The notes: a model not told the origin generated them from the sequence alone. Positions 1 through 7,388 are shown, counted from the stretch's first letter. The stretch is DNA of 11,974 nucleotides from Butyrivibrio sp. (GCF_024699075.1 NZ_JAILQF010000403.1:1-11974); one strand, 5' to 3'. Made by a program: numbers and translations.

Positions 1-624
1 CAGATAAGTCCAGGGTATTTGAAATACGTTACCCATACTGACTCTTATCGCCCTTCTTGAAAGCGGATCACAACACCCTTTTGTAAGAAGAATTGCTTCT
101 ACATTAAAAGCCGCAGCGCTTCTGAATATGGCACCTATATTCGTAGGATTTAATACTGTATCAAGAATCGCTATTCTCCTGCAGCCTTCGATTATATCGA
201 TATCTTTTTTTAGATCCGGTCTTCTCATGACAGATAAGATCCCGCCTGTAAGATTATAGCCCGTGATCCCGGAAAGCCTGTCATGCTCTGCTACATATAC
301 CGGAACTTCTGAACATTTATCATATTTATCATTATCTATATTCTTATGATCATCTTCAGAATTCTCTTTTGCAACTTCATAAGAATAAGCGCCTGATAGA
401 TTTTCAATAACTCTTTTATATTCTTTATTATCAAGCTTTTCTTTTTCCACAAGAACAGATATTGGTCTGCACCCAAAATTAAAAGCTCTTTCTATAACCT
501 TAAGGCTCTCTGCAATAAAAACTCCGCCATCCGGTTCATAGTAGTGGCGAAGCTGTGATTCATTTAGATCCTTATATACTGATAAACGCTTATCATCTAA
601 ATCATCGATATGCACTATTAACAA
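1..624 (-). CDS. SpoU/TrmH-family RNA 2'-O-ribose methyltransferase, 3' end cut by window edge
   Basis: The reading frame enters from base 1 with no stop and covers about 208 residues of a protein usually about 260-280 long. Members transfer methyl from SAM to a ribose 2'-OH in rRNA or tRNA. The N-terminal half is the substrate-binding domain (YEPDGGVFIAES, then VPVYVAEHDRLSGITGYNLTGG). The SPOUT catalytic domain begins with motif 1, NPTNIGAIFRSAAAF, at about residues 159-173, followed by DPLSRRAIRVSMGNVFQIPW; motifs 2 and 3 should lie beyond the edge. I chose TTG at 624 because AAGAGG at 631-636 is 6 nt upstream. An in-frame ATG at 642 has its only SD-like sequence 1 nt away, too close. An acidic stretch (about residues 85-105, ENSEDDHKNIDND) looks like an insertion in the N-domain. 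The family is sure; the target RNA is unknown. Confidence 0.85.
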   Translation of the reverse strand, partial: MLIVHIDDLDDKRLSVYKDLNESQLRHYYEPDGGVFIAESLKVIERAFNFGCRPISVLVEKEKLDNKEYKRVIENLSGAYSYEVAKENSEDDHKNIDNDKYDKCSEVPVYVAEHDRLSGITGYNLTGGILSVMRRPDLKKDIDIIEGCRRIAILDTVLNPTNIGAIFRSAAAFNVEAILLTKGCCDPLSRRAIRVSMGNVFQIPWTYL

Positions 625-729
625 AACACACCTCTTTGACATGCTCCCGCGGTTAAAACCATGGGCTTTTCCTCTTACTTATTTGTAAATATTTTAAATA
701 TCCAGCAGAATACTTTATATTTCCCTACA

Positions 730-757
730 ATTATACAGGACTGATGCACTTTGTCAC
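730..757 (-). promoter_or_regulatory. Predicted sigmaA promoter of the SpoU gene
   Basis: On the minus strand there is a -35 GTGACA (752-757, 5 of 6 to consensus), a 16-bp spacer and a perfect -10 TATAAT (730-735). The start would be near 723, giving a leader of about 100 nt before the TTG at 624. Both hexamers overlap the arms of the inverted repeat at 732-769. Confidence 0.6.
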
Positions 758-769
758 CAGTCCTGTATA
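732..769. repeat. Perfect 12-bp inverted repeat covering the SpoU promoter
   Basis: TATACAGGACTG (732-743) is repeated inverted as CAGTCCTGTATA (758-769) around a 14-nt centre. There is no U-run after the hairpin on either strand, so a classical intrinsic terminator for nrdD (which ends at 877) is not well supported. One arm contains most of the -10 and the centre holds the -35, so an operator for a dimeric regulator is an alternative. It could also act as a bidirectional RNA hairpin at the end of the nrdD transcript. Confidence 0.5.
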
Positions 770-876
770 TTTATATTGCTATAATTTTTATGCGCATATA
801 TGTAATACAATAAAGCTTTTTCATATTATGACGAAGGTATCAAAAGTTCCTTTTGCCACCACATGAATGAGATTAT

Positions 877-3513
877 TTACCTTGCCCCTACAACTTCACT
901 TCTGCTTGTGCTATCTATCATTTTAATGAACTTCATGATCTCATTAAAATCAGTAATGATCCTTTCGGAATTCTCACAATCAATAAACATTGCAGGCGCT
1001 GTCATAATACCATATTTGACTGCAAGGTCATGTCCTTCCTGATCCATGGCGCTTATAACCTGGTATGATACATTCTTTTTGTCCAGAGCCTCTTTGGCCA
1101 TACGACATCTTGGACAGTCACTTGTAGTAAGAAGTGTGATCTGATCATCTGATACATTCATTCCCGGTTCATCATTGTTTTCATCTATGATCTCCAAAAC
1201 TGTCTCAGATTTCATATTGCTATCAGGTGTCGTATTTGAAAATGATACATTTTCAAATGCAGAAGCATAATTTTCTCTGGCAACTTTAGCCTGCTCAAAT
1301 TCCTTCTCGATAGCATTCATAGTCTCTTCCTTGTTCTTATCAACAAGGTTTATTATCTCGGAAGCACTCTTACTTACGATTCGTGTCATGTTATAGGTTC
1401 TTCTGTCTTCAAATTCCTGAGCTTTACCAGCATTCCAGTTGCTTACAGGACGATAATAGCCTGTGATCCTTGAATATGTCTCAGCTTTGCCACCACATAC
1501 AGGACATATACTTGTTTCGCCATTAATATATCCATGATCTTCGCAGATTGAATATGTAGGAGACAGAGTAAAGTAAGGAAGCCTGTAATTTTCAGCAATT
1601 GTCCTGACAGATTTTGCTGCCTGTGTCCAATCAGGAAGTCTTTCTCCAAGGAATGCATGGAATACAGTTCCGCTTGTATACTTGCACTGAAGGTCATCTT
1701 CTTTATCAAGTGCATCAAAGATATCATCAACTGATCCAACCGGCAGATGTGAAGAATTGGTATAATACGGTGTTTCGCCGCTTCTTCCGGCTGTAATTAT
1801 ATCAGGATAATTTCTTCTATCCATACGAGCCAGTGTATAGCAGGTTGACTCAGCAGGTGTAGCCTCAAGATTGAAGAGGCATCCGTACTGTTCCTGATAA
1901 TCAGAAAGCTTATTTCTCATAAAATCAAGAACTTCTCCTGCCCATTTAAGAGACTTCTCAGATGTAAGATCCTCGCCAATCCATCTTGCATTAAGACATG
2001 TCTCATTCATTCCTACAAGACCTATTGTTGAGAAGTGATTCTTGAATCCTGCCTTAAGATATACCTTTGTATAAGGATATGCTCCCTTATTAAGATACTG
2101 GGTTACAACTCTTCTCTTGATATCAAGTGATCTTGCAGCAATATTCATTGCATACTCAAGTTCCTTGTAGAAATCCTCCTCGCTTGCAGAAATATATGCA
2201 ATGTGTGGAAGATTTATTGTTACAACACCAATAGAACCTGTGTTTTCACCGGCACCAAAGTTACCACCATTTTGTTTTCTGAGTTCTCTAAGATCAAGGC
2301 GGAGTCTGCAGCACATAGATCTTACATCAGATGGCTTCATATCTGAATTAATATAATTGGAAAAATAAGGTGTGCCATACTTGGCAGCCATCTCGAACAA
2401 AAGTCTGTTGTTCTCTGTATCTGACCAGTCGAAATCCTTAGTGATCGAATAAGTAGGGATAGGATACTGGAAGCCTCTTCCATTAGCATCACCGGCTATC
2501 ATGACTTCAAGGAAAGCCTTGTTGATCATATCCATTTCGCGCTTACAATCACCATATGTGAAGTCCTGCTCCTTGCCACCAACTATAGCCTTTTGAGGAG
2601 CCATATCCTCAGGAACAGTCCAGTCCAGAGTTATATTAGAAAATGGACACTGGCTTCCCCATCTGCTGGATACGTTAGCACCAAATACAAATGACTGCAT
2701 GCACTGCTTAACTTCCTGATAAGTAAGATTGTCAGCCTTAACAAAAGGTGCAAGATATGTATCAAAAGATGATACTGCCTGAGCACCTGCCCATTCGTTC
2801 TGCATGATACCAAGGAAATTAACAAGCTGCATAACTGCAGTAGATAAGTGTGATGCAGGGCTTGATGCAATCTTGTTGGGAACACCGCCAAGGCCGCTCT
2901 TAAGAAGATCCTTAAGAGACCATCCTGCGCAGTATCCTGCTGCCATACCCATATCATGAATATATATTTCACCATTACCGCCATCTACCTGACAGAGTGC
3001 TCTTATTTCAGGATCATATATATTCTCCCACCACATCTTGGTGATAGCTTCTGATTCAGCAAGGATAGCAGCACCCATTGTGCCTCCTGCTGTAGAAGCA
3101 TTCTGATTCTTGATAATGTCCATAGCCTGGCAGGGATCATCATCACTTGCGTCATCAGCACTTCCAAGTGATCCATCAACCATACCAACTGCAAAGTTCT
3201 TGACCTCTTTGGTTATACCTCTTATAACCTTGTGAGTCTGTCTGTACAGGATAAAAGATCTTGCTGCAGTATAATATCCGCCCTTCATAAGAGCTGCTTC
3301 TGCTGCATCCTGAGCCTGCTCAACAGTAACGCGAAGATCCTTGTCTGCACAGTTAACATACAGATCCACCACTGCTGCCCCTGTAAGTGTCTTTAGATCC
3401 TTGTCAGAATACTGTGCCTTAACAGATTCAAGAGCCTTCTGCATAGCTGCCGTGATCTTACCTTCATCAAATCTAACCTGTGTACCGTCACGCTTTACGA
3501 TAGTGTTAATCAT
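877..3513 (-). CDS. nrdD: Anaerobic (class III) ribonucleoside-triphosphate reductase with C-terminal redoxin domain
   Basis: This 878-residue cytoplasmic glycyl-radical enzyme reduces NTPs to dNTPs without oxygen. Residues 1-95 are an ATP-cone (VKRDGTQVRFDEGKI), the allosteric activity site. The catalytic barrel follows, with SDVRSMCCRLRLD (C401, C402) as the likely finger-loop thiyl region and GMNETCLN near 501-508. C657, H660, C670 and C673 form the C-terminal zinc site, and G685 in SRITGYYRP is the glycyl-radical residue. After an acidic linker (about 705-789), residues 790-870 add a glutaredoxin/thioredoxin-like domain with redox motif CPRC (C800, C803) and cis-proline motif TAP (838-840). 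E. coli NrdD, at about 710 residues, has no such tail. The ATG is preceded by AAGGGGG (3520-3526), 6 nt away. It lies 67 nt behind nrdG and is probably co-transcribed. I infer that the fused redoxin supplies electrons in cis. Confidence 0.95.
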   Translation of the reverse strand: MINTIVKRDGTQVRFDEGKITAAMQKALESVKAQYSDKDLKTLTGAAVVDLYVNCADKDLRVTVEQAQDAAEAALMKGGYYTAARSFILYRQTHKVIRGITKEVKNFAVGMVDGSLGSADDASDDDPCQAMDIIKNQNASTAGGTMGAAILAESEAITKMWWENIYDPEIRALCQVDGGNGEIYIHDMGMAAGYCAGWSLKDLLKSGLGGVPNKIASSPASHLSTAVMQLVNFLGIMQNEWAGAQAVSSFDTYLAPFVKADNLTYQEVKQCMQSFVFGANVSSRWGSQCPFSNITLDWTVPEDMAPQKAIVGGKEQDFTYGDCKREMDMINKAFLEVMIAGDANGRGFQYPIPTYSITKDFDWSDTENNRLLFEMAAKYGTPYFSNYINSDMKPSDVRSMCCRLRLDLRELRKQNGGNFGAGENTGSIGVVTINLPHIAYISASEEDFYKELEYAMNIAARSLDIKRRVVTQYLNKGAYPYTKVYLKAGFKNHFSTIGLVGMNETCLNARWIGEDLTSEKSLKWAGEVLDFMRNKLSDYQEQYGCLFNLEATPAESTCYTLARMDRRNYPDIITAGRSGETPYYTNSSHLPVGSVDDIFDALDKEDDLQCKYTSGTVFHAFLGERLPDWTQAAKSVRTIAENYRLPYFTLSPTYSICEDHGYINGETSICPVCGGKAETYSRITGYYRPVSNWNAGKAQEFEDRRTYNMTRIVSKSASEIINLVDKNKEETMNAIEKEFEQAKVARENYASAFENVSFSNTTPDSNMKSETVLEIIDENNDEPGMNVSDDQITLLTTSDCPRCRMAKEALDKKNVSYQVISAMDQEGHDLAVKYGIMTAPAMFIDCENSERIITDFNEIMKFIKMIDSTSRSEVVGAR

Positions 3514-3580
3514 TGTAAACCCCCTTATACTATTACGACCGGAAAGTCAGAAAAAATCTTCATACAACATGATCTCTCTG

Positions 3581-4081
3581 TCAGTCCGTTAGCTTCCAAT
3601 CACATACGTGTCCATTTGCCATCGTTTCTTTTACATCTATAAGCCTTTGGTTAGTACTACCCCTGTACAGACAATCTTCGGATTTAAGGTCTATCTCAAA
3701 CCTCCCATCTACAAGAACATCTGTCTGTTTTAAAAGTTCTATAGCTCCTTCTGGTGCCATTCCATCTATGATCTGCTCATATGTATAGCCTGTATAGCAC
3801 CATACGGAAAGTCCCATGTTATGACATTCCTTAGCTATAAATGCCGCATCATATGGCTGCATAAATGGATCTCCGCCCGATAGCGTAACTCCATCAAGAA
3901 GCTTTGTATTTTTGATCATCATGGTAAGCGACTCTGGTTCTACAGCTTCTCCCCCGCAAGGATCCCAGGTGTCCATATTCTGACAATAAGGGCAGTGATG
4001 AGTGCACCCCTGAAAGAAAACCACAAACCGTATACCAGGTCCATTAACCATTGAATGTTTAATCGTTCCAGCTAGTCTCAT
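3581..4081 (-). CDS. nrdG: Anaerobic ribonucleotide reductase-activating protein, radical SAM
   Basis: NrdG uses a [4Fe-4S] cluster and SAM to place the glycyl radical on NrdD (expected on G685 here). The protein begins MRLAGTIKHSMVNGPGIR, the usual NrdG start, then has the radical-SAM motif CTHHCPYC (three cluster cysteines in CxxxCxxC spacing) and the SAM-binding segment TLSGGDPF. The length of 166 residues fits the family. The frame stays open upstream to a TTG at 4123, but the predicted promoter would start transcription near 4122. Family alignment also favours ATG 4081, although no convincing Shine-Dalgarno precedes it. The gene is placed before nrdD, the reverse of the common nrdD-nrdG order, and both are under the NrdR-like sites at 4135-4180. 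Confidence 0.93.
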   Translation of the reverse strand: MRLAGTIKHSMVNGPGIRFVVFFQGCTHHCPYCQNMDTWDPCGGEAVEPESLTMMIKNTKLLDGVTLSGGDPFMQPYDAAFIAKECHNMGLSVWCYTGYTYEQIIDGMAPEGAIELLKQTDVLVDGRFEIDLKSEDCLYRGSTNQRLIDVKETMANGHVCDWKLTD

Positions 4082-4128
4082 ATATTTTTGGTATTTAGTG
4101 AAAAAAACAGATTTATCCCTCAAGAAAA

Positions 4129-4156
4129 ATTATACCACTATATCTTGTATTTGCAC
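4129..4156 (-). promoter_or_regulatory. Predicted promoter of nrdG-nrdD
   Basis: The minus strand shows an extended -10, TGGTATAAT, with its hexamer at 4129-4134, and a weak -35 candidate GTGCAA at 4151-4156 (16-bp spacer). The start point near 4122 gives a leader of about 40 nt to ATG 4081. The first NrdR-like box fills the spacer directly upstream of the -10, as expected for repression. Confidence 0.6.
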
Positions 4157-4180
4157 CACTTATTTTTCTACAAAATGTAG
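4135..4180. promoter_or_regulatory. Pair of NrdR-box-like operator sites
   Basis: The NrdR consensus is acaCwAtATaTwGtgt. Bases 4135-4150 (CCACTATATCTTGTAT) match 13 of 16 positions. A weaker site at 4165-4180 holds the palindrome CTACAAAATGTAG (4168-4180) and matches the CwA...wGt frame. The two start 30 bp apart, about three helical turns, and known NrdR sites occur as such helically phased pairs upstream of nrd operons. NrdR itself is not in the window. The first box is well supported and the second is degenerate. Confidence 0.6.
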
Positions 4181-4271
4181 TTTTCCAGATTTTAAGCTAC
4201 TTTGTCGCGCAAAATTAATTTTTTTATGTATACTGATACGATTCTTTTAAACACTTTTCACAAATATACGT

Positions 4272-4310
4272 AAAAACGTTTTTTGCTCTTGATTTTTAAT
4301 GTGTTATCAT
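4272..4310 (+). promoter_or_regulatory. Candidate promoter of the PAP2-like gene with adjacent palindrome
   Basis: An extended -10, TGT-TATCAT (hexamer 4305-4310), has a poor -35 candidate TTGCTC at 4283-4288, 16 bp upstream. The 12-bp perfect palindrome AAAAACGTTTTT (4272-4283) abuts that -35. The leader to ATG 4363 would be about 45 nt. The extended -10 is the only strong part. Confidence 0.4.
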
Positions 4311-4362
4311 ATCTAAGTAGTAAAGTAATTTTATATACAATAAGTATTATAGGAGAGGTATC

Positions 4363-4824
4363 ATGATTTCATTTCTAACAGACCTTTTAAACAATAAAGT
4401 ATTTGTATCTGCCGCCTTGGGCTGGTTCATAGCTCAGGTTGTAAAAGTCATAATAGACTCTGTTAAAGACGGCTTTAGCGTTAAGCGTCTTGTAGGCGGA
4501 GGCGGAATGCCAAGCACCCATTCTTCTATGGTAACAGGGCTTTTCGTATCAAGCGCTATAGTATACGGCGTATCATCTTTTGAATTTGTGATAGCATTCT
4601 TTTTTGCAATGGTCGTTATGTATGATGCAATGGGCGTTAGACTTACAACAGGAAAAGAGGCCTATATTCTCAACAAACTCAGAGAACGAGATCTTGCTGA
4701 AAATAAAGAACCTCTTTACGAAAAAATTCTTGATGAAAAGATGGGACATACCTTTCCGGAGATAGTCGCCGGCGTTATAACAGGCACTATATGTGCTTTA
4801 GTAGTATGCCTTATCATTCATTAA
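4363..4824 (+). CDS. Divergent PAP2-family (DUF212) integral membrane protein
   Basis: This protein of 153 residues is typical in length for the DUF212 group that includes Bacillus YuiD. It has a hydrophobic N-terminal helix (about 12-32), the conserved GGGGMPSTHSS segment (45-55), which matches the PSxxH part of a PAP2 phosphatase motif, hydrophobic helices near 56-70 and 74-90, then YDAMGVR (87-93), the tail motif MGHTFPEIVAG (127-137) and a final helix (about 134-152). The full PAP2 catalytic set is not clearly present, so enzymatic activity is uncertain; a role in lipid or isoprenoid phosphate handling is only an inference from the superfamily. A strong AGGAGAGG (4351-4358) lies 4 nt before the ATG. 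The gene is divergent from nrdG, and its last 11 bases overlap the end of arsR on the other strand. Confidence 0.85.
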   Translation: MISFLTDLLNNKVFVSAALGWFIAQVVKVIIDSVKDGFSVKRLVGGGGMPSTHSSMVTGLFVSSAIVYGVSSFEFVIAFFFAMVVMYDAMGVRLTTGKEAYILNKLRERDLAENKEPLYEKILDEKMGHTFPEIVAGVITGTICALVVCLIIH

Positions 4825-5131
4825 TATGATCCCAGCCCTGTGAGATGATGGTACTTACATGTTCATCAGCAAGGCTGTAGATTATATTTCTTCCTTCACG
4901 TCTTGCTCCAACAAGCTTAGCCTGCCTTAACATTTTGAGCTGGTGAGATATGGCAGACTGCGTCATACCAAGATCTTCAGCAAGGTCTGTTACATAGCAT
5001 TCACCTTCTGAGAGCCTGAACATAATACGAAGTCTTGTTACATCTCCATAGGCTTTAAAAAGATCCGCAAGATCTATAAGCTTTTCATCATCTGCATTTA
5101 TGCTCTTTGGTATTTTAAAATGTTCTGCCAT
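4814..5131 (-). CDS. ArsR/SmtB-family metal-sensing repressor
   Basis: This 105-residue winged-helix repressor has the family core LADLFKAYGDVTRLRIMFRL and the recognition helix TQSAISHQLKMLRQ (57-70), followed by the wing (GARREGRNIIYSL). The C-terminal helix carries D89, H91, H102 and E105 in the spacing D-x-H-x10-H-x2-E, the alpha5 site of SmtB/CzrA-type zinc or cobalt sensors. The alpha3N cysteine site is not intact: one cysteine, C45, appears in ECYVTDL, shifted by one from the usual ELCVxDL. Metal binding should release DNA and derepress the operon. It is the last gene, 47 nt after the ATPase, with GGAG 8 nt before ATG 5131. The likely target is the 12-2-12 repeat at 7389-7414, giving autoregulation. 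Zinc as the signal is an inference from the ligands. Confidence 0.93.
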   Translation of the reverse strand: MAEHFKIPKSINADDEKLIDLADLFKAYGDVTRLRIMFRLSEGECYVTDLAEDLGMTQSAISHQLKMLRQAKLVGARREGRNIIYSLADEHVSTIISQGWDHINE

Positions 5132-5178
5132 ATTACTGCTCCATTTCTATTTCTTGTAAATTGCTGCTTTTAATTTCT

Positions 5179-7065
5179 TTAAAGTTTTTTGACAAAAAGG
5201 GCTCTTATTGCATTTATAACAGCTATTATAAGAACACCTACGTCTGCAAATACTGCAAGCCACATATTTGCAAGTCCAACTGCTCCAAGTATCAGACAGA
5301 TAAACTTAACGCCTATTGCAAATGCAATATTTTCATAAACAATACGCATACACTTACGCGATATTTTTATTGCTTTTGATATAAGCCTTGGATCATCGTT
5401 CATAAGTACAACATCTGCTGCTTCTATAGCTGCATCTGATCCAAGAGCTCCCATGGCGATACCTATATCTGCTCTTGAAAGTACAGGGGCATCATTGATT
5501 CCGTCTCCAACGAAAGCAACTTTTCCCTCTTTACCATTTTCATTAATGATGCGTTCAATCTCAAGTACCTTATCCCCTGGTAGAAGTTCGCTTCGTACTT
5601 CATCAAGGCTAAGGCTTTTCGCAACTTCATTAGCAACAGCCCTTGCATCACCACTTAACATTATAGTCTTTTTGATGCCACATGACTTAAGTTTTTTGAC
5701 TGCATCGTCTGATTCAGCTTTTACTACATCTGAGATCAAAATGTGACCGGCATATTTATTATCTATTGCCACATGAACAATAGTACCTGTATGATGACAT
5801 GGAATAAAGTCTATTCCAAGCTCTTTCATAAGCTTTTCATTACCTGCTGCAACTCTTTTGCCATCTACAATTCCGGTAACACCTTTACCGCTTATCTCTT
5901 TGATATCAGTTACAAGCTTTCTGTCTACTGTATCTCCATAAGCCTTCTGAAGACTCTTACTTATAGGATGAGATGAAGAGCTTTCAACATGAGCTGCATA
6001 ATATAACAGTTCCTTATCCTGCATTGCAGAATGATGGATTCCATTTACTTCAAATACGCCTTTGGTAAGTGTTCCTGTCTTATCGAATACGACAGTTTTG
6101 ACCTGAGACAACATCTCCATATAATTGGAGCCTTTAATAAGTATACCTTCTCTGCTGGAGCCGCCAAGTCCTGCAAAAAAGCTAAGAGGTATACTAACAA
6201 CAAGAGCGCAAGGACAGCTTATAACAAGGAATATAAGCGCTCTGTATATCCATTCAGGCCACATAGGATCAAGTCCCATAAAAATAAGTCTTACAAGAGG
6301 AGGAATAAAGGCAAGTATCAGCGCGCTGTATACAACAAGCGGAGTATAGACTCTTGCAAACTTGGTTATAAACTTCTCTGATCTTGACTTTCTGGAACTT
6401 GCATTCTCTACAAGATCAAGGATCTTAGAAGCTGTAGACTCGTCAAATTCCTTAGTGGTTCTTATCTTAAGCTGACCTGACATATTGATGCAGCCACTTA
6501 AAACTTCATCTGACTCTTCTACATCTCTTGGTATACTTTCGCCCGTAAGAGCACTTGTATTAAGAGTCGATCTTCCGGATTCTATAATTCCATCAATCGG
6601 GATCTTCTCGCCAGGCTCTACTACAATTATTGTTCCAACTTTAACATCGTCAGGGTCTACCTTTTCAATACTTCCATCTTCATTTTCTATATTGGCATAG
6701 TCAGGCCTTATATCCATAAGATCTGAAATATTACGTCTTGACTTTCCTACAGCAACACTCTGGAACCACTCTCCTATCTGGTAAAAGAGCATAACAGCAA
6801 TTGCTTCAGTATATTCGCCCTTTCCTAAAATAGCTACCACAATAGCACCAATTGTTGCTACTGCCATAAGGAAGCATTCATCAAAAGGCTGACGATTGAT
6901 AACACCCTTTCCCGCTTTTATAAGGACATCATATCCTATGACAAAATAAGGGATAAGATAATATATAAACAGTGCTATGCCCTTAAGCGGAATGAATATT
7001 CCAAGGATCATAAGTACTGCAGCTATTATTATCCTTATAAGTGTCTTTTTCTGTTTCTTGTTCAT
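5179..7065 (-). CDS. P1B-type heavy-metal (Zn/Cd/Pb class) translocating ATPase
   Basis: This 628-residue inner-membrane pump exports soft divalent metal using ATP. In order it shows N-terminal membrane helices (about 8-100), the actuator motif TGES (174-177), the transmembrane metal motif CPC (284-286, in SCPCALVVSIP), the phosphorylated aspartate D328 in DKTGT, the HP motif (366-367) in the nucleotide domain, GDGINDAP (520-527), and C-terminal helices with K587 and D608 (ADVG). The CPC, lysine and DxG combination marks the P1B-2 group (ZntA/CadA) rather than copper pumps. It has no N-terminal HMA domain; the preceding gene encodes one separately. AAGAAGGAAAT lies just before the ATG. It sits 62 nt after the HMA gene and 47 nt before arsR. 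Zinc or cadmium is the likely substrate; cobalt is possible. Confidence 0.95.
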   Translation of the reverse strand: MNKKQKKTLIRIIIAAVLMILGIFIPLKGIALFIYYLIPYFVIGYDVLIKAGKGVINRQPFDECFLMAVATIGAIVVAILGKGEYTEAIAVMLFYQIGEWFQSVAVGKSRRNISDLMDIRPDYANIENEDGSIEKVDPDDVKVGTIIVVEPGEKIPIDGIIESGRSTLNTSALTGESIPRDVEESDEVLSGCINMSGQLKIRTTKEFDESTASKILDLVENASSRKSRSEKFITKFARVYTPLVVYSALILAFIPPLVRLIFMGLDPMWPEWIYRALIFLVISCPCALVVSIPLSFFAGLGGSSREGILIKGSNYMEMLSQVKTVVFDKTGTLTKGVFEVNGIHHSAMQDKELLYYAAHVESSSSHPISKSLQKAYGDTVDRKLVTDIKEISGKGVTGIVDGKRVAAGNEKLMKELGIDFIPCHHTGTIVHVAIDNKYAGHILISDVVKAESDDAVKKLKSCGIKKTIMLSGDARAVANEVAKSLSLDEVRSELLPGDKVLEIERIINENGKEGKVAFVGDGINDAPVLSRADIGIAMGALGSDAAIEAADVVLMNDDPRLISKAIKISRKCMRIVYENIAFAIGVKFICLILGAVGLANMWLAVFADVGVLIIAVINAIRALFVKKL

Positions 7066-7127
7066 AATATTTCCTTCTTGCTATAAACATATATGTCTTT
7101 ATGTCTTTATATCTTTCATGTCATCTA

Positions 7128-7346
7128 TCAGAATGTGATATCGCAGTCTGATTCAACCTTCTTACAATTCTTAAGTACATTGGGCATTACTTCATTAGGA
7201 TCAGCTCCCTCTTCAAACTCTACCTTCATCTTAAGAGCCATGAAGTTTACAACTGCATCCTTAACACCCTCTGTCTTCTTAGCTGCATCTTCCATCTTAG
7301 CTGCACAGTTAGCGCAATCAACATCGATAACATAAGTTTTCTTCAT
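7128..7346 (-). CDS. Free-standing heavy-metal-associated (HMA) domain protein
   Basis: This 72-residue ferredoxin-like metal-binding protein begins MKKTYVIDVDCANCAAKMED. C11 and C14 form the CxxC metal site, in the VDCANCA context found in HMA domains of Zn/Cd ATPases rather than the GMTCxxC context of copper chaperones. It likely delivers metal to, or regulates, the ATPase encoded next, which lacks an HMA of its own. Two more cysteines, C60 and C68 near the C-terminus (KNCKKVESDCDITF), could add ligands. I chose ATG 7346 because AGGA lies 5 nt upstream. A longer frame from ATG 7409 would begin inside the predicted operator and downstream of no usable Shine-Dalgarno. It is the first gene of the metal operon. 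Confidence 0.88.
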   Translation of the reverse strand: MKKTYVIDVDCANCAAKMEDAAKKTEGVKDAVVNFMALKMKVEFEEGADPNEVMPNVLKNCKKVESDCDITF

Positions 7347-7388
7347 ATCATTCCTCTTTCTGCCCAAAAGGCTTTCTTGTGTTTTTAA

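Noticed and set aside
841..855. Short hairpin CAAAAG-TTC-CTTTTG after nrdD as its terminator
   Set aside because: The weak 6-bp stem with a 3-nt loop has no T-run on the minus strand; I cannot name a clear nrdD terminator.
1443..3194. Several open frames on both strands inside nrdD
   Set aside because: They overlap a full-length, motif-complete nrdD in other frames, have no family motifs and no ribosome sites.
4082..4123. N-terminal extension of NrdG from TTG 4123
   Set aside because: The 14 added residues do not resemble NrdG, and the predicted promoter would start transcription at that codon.
5161..6700. Plus-strand open frames opposite the P-type ATPase
   Set aside because: Low-complexity or Cys/Tyr/Lys-rich shadows of a well-supported gene; no ribosome sites or recognisable domains.
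7085..7120. Tandem AAAGACAT-like repeats between the HMA and ATPase genes
   Set aside because: Only two short AT-rich copies, compatible with chance in a 62-nt spacer.
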